From positions 1 through 5,325 of the forward strand of contig JAWODB010000120.1 of NCBI GenBank assembly GCA_046483505.1: DNA of 5,325 nucleotides, read 5' to 3'. This DNA comes from BS750m-G62 sp046483505. Its GTDB lineage: Bacteria > Planctomycetota > Phycisphaerae > FEN-1346. The position numbers were made by a program, and so were the translations under genes. Below, one piece after another: positions 4,774-5,325 of the stretch; within the stretch, counting starts at the first letter, position 1; each line of letters begins with the position of its first letter. The notes below the pieces were generated by a model that was not told where the DNA came from, ran no database searches, and saw nothing but the letters and a program-made list of their open reading frames with translations.

Positions 4774-5325
4774 ATGCACGCCATGGTCCTCGACGCACCG
4801 GCCGACATCGCCGACGAGCCCCTCGTCCTTCGCGACCTGCCGCGCCCGGAGCCCGGCCCCCGCGACATCCTCCTCCGCGTCTCGGTCTGCGGCGTGTGCC
4901 GGACGGACCTCCACACGGTGGAGGCGGACTTCCCCCTGCCGCGCACGCCCCTCGTGCCGGGCCACCAGGTGGTGGGCGTCGTCGAGGCCGTCGGCGAGAA
5001 GGTGACCGAACGGGCCGAGGGCGACCGCGTCGGCGTCGCGTGGCTGCATTCGACGTGCGGCCGGTGCCGGTTCTGCACGTCCGGGCGGGAGAACCTGTGC
5101 CCGGACGCCCGGTTCACGGGCCTGCACGCCGACGGCGGATACGCCGGGTTCATGACCGTGCCGGCGGCGTTCACGTACGAGGTGCCGGCGGGCGTGGCCG
5201 ACGAGCAGGCCGCCCCGCTCCTCTGTGCCGGCATCATCGGGTACCGGGCCCTGGTGCGGAGCGGCATCCTGCCGGGCGGCCGGCTGGGCCTCTACGGCTT
5301 CGGGGCGTCGGCCCACGTGGCGATC
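4774..5325 (+). CDS. Zinc-dependent alcohol dehydrogenase (medium-chain, GroES-like), N-terminal 184 residues, gene runs off the right edge
   Basis: Cytoplasmic NAD(P)-dependent oxidoreductase, expected to interconvert an alcohol and its aldehyde; the true substrate is not shown. The GroES-like catalytic domain spans about residues 30-140. Catalytic zinc ligands are C42 (in CGVCRTDLH), H64 (in PGHQVVG) and probably C151 (in LLCAGIIGYRAL). The structural zinc site is C95, C98, C101 and C109 in the usual C-x2-C-x2-C-x7-C spacing. The nucleotide-binding Rossmann fold begins with LYGFGASAH at 173-181, a form I associate with the propanol-preferring/CAD2-like branch. Family members are about 330-350 residues, so roughly the second half is missing. 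Residue 65 is Gln where many relatives have Glu (GHE). The start at 4774 gives MHAMVL, matching the usual MRAMVL opening of relatives, and has GGAG seven bases upstream. The gene diverges from the LamG gene, and a REP doublet sits directly upstream. Confidence 0.93.
   Translation, partial: MHAMVLDAPADIADEPLVLRDLPRPEPGPRDILLRVSVCGVCRTDLHTVEADFPLPRTPLVPGHQVVGVVEAVGEKVTERAEGDRVGVAWLHSTCGRCRFCTSGRENLCPDARFTGLHADGGYAGFMTVPAAFTYEVPAGVADEQAAPLLCAGIIGYRALVRSGILPGGRLGLYGFGASAHVAI

Noticed and set aside
4435..5316. 293-codon minus-strand open frame opposite the alcohol dehydrogenase
   Set aside because: It crosses the REP doublet and lies antisense to a gene with complete zinc-site motifs; the peptide has no recognisable domain.

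Overview
The window is very GC-rich DNA from an unidentified bacterium. It carries parts of two genes that run off the window and one complete gene. The glucan synthase N-terminus is canonical, the middle gene is a small LamG-fold lipoprotein, and the gaps are packed with palindromic repeats. This mix (very high GC, LamG lipoprotein, many intergenic hairpins including a TGTCATTCTGAG...GAAGAATCTC element) is what I would expect from a Planctomycetota-like genome. That assignment is inference only; no rRNA or marker gene is present.

Layout: (1) 1-3057, minus strand: the first 1019 residues of a cyclic beta-1,2-glucan synthase (NdvB/ChvB/Cgs type), with the cytoplasmic N-terminal region, membrane segments and the whole GT84 glucosyltransferase core. 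The C-terminal phosphorylase-like part lies beyond base 1. (2) 3058-3502: a 445-bp gap with a candidate promoter and leader for ndvB next to the gene, and a dense hairpin array at 3264-3460. (3) 3503-4219, minus strand: a complete 238-residue lipoprotein made of one LamG (concanavalin A-like) domain, with a strong ribosome binding site. (4) 4220-4773: a 554-bp divergent intergenic region with no convincing gene but several perfect palindromes and a 112-bp REP-doublet (REPIN-like) element. (5) 4774-5325, plus strand: the first 184 residues of a zinc-dependent medium-chain alcohol dehydrogenase.

The glucan synthase and the LamG lipoprotein lie on the same strand but are separated by the hairpin array, so they are probably separate transcription units. 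Both concern the cell envelope (periplasmic glucan synthesis; probable carbohydrate- or protein-binding lipoprotein), but no functional link is shown. The alcohol dehydrogenase is transcribed away from them and looks unrelated. I see no CRISPR array, tRNA, rRNA, transposase or phage gene. The least explained parts are the two palindrome-rich gaps, above all the REP doublet, whose two arms keep the same outer sequence and an inner hairpin of different sequence.
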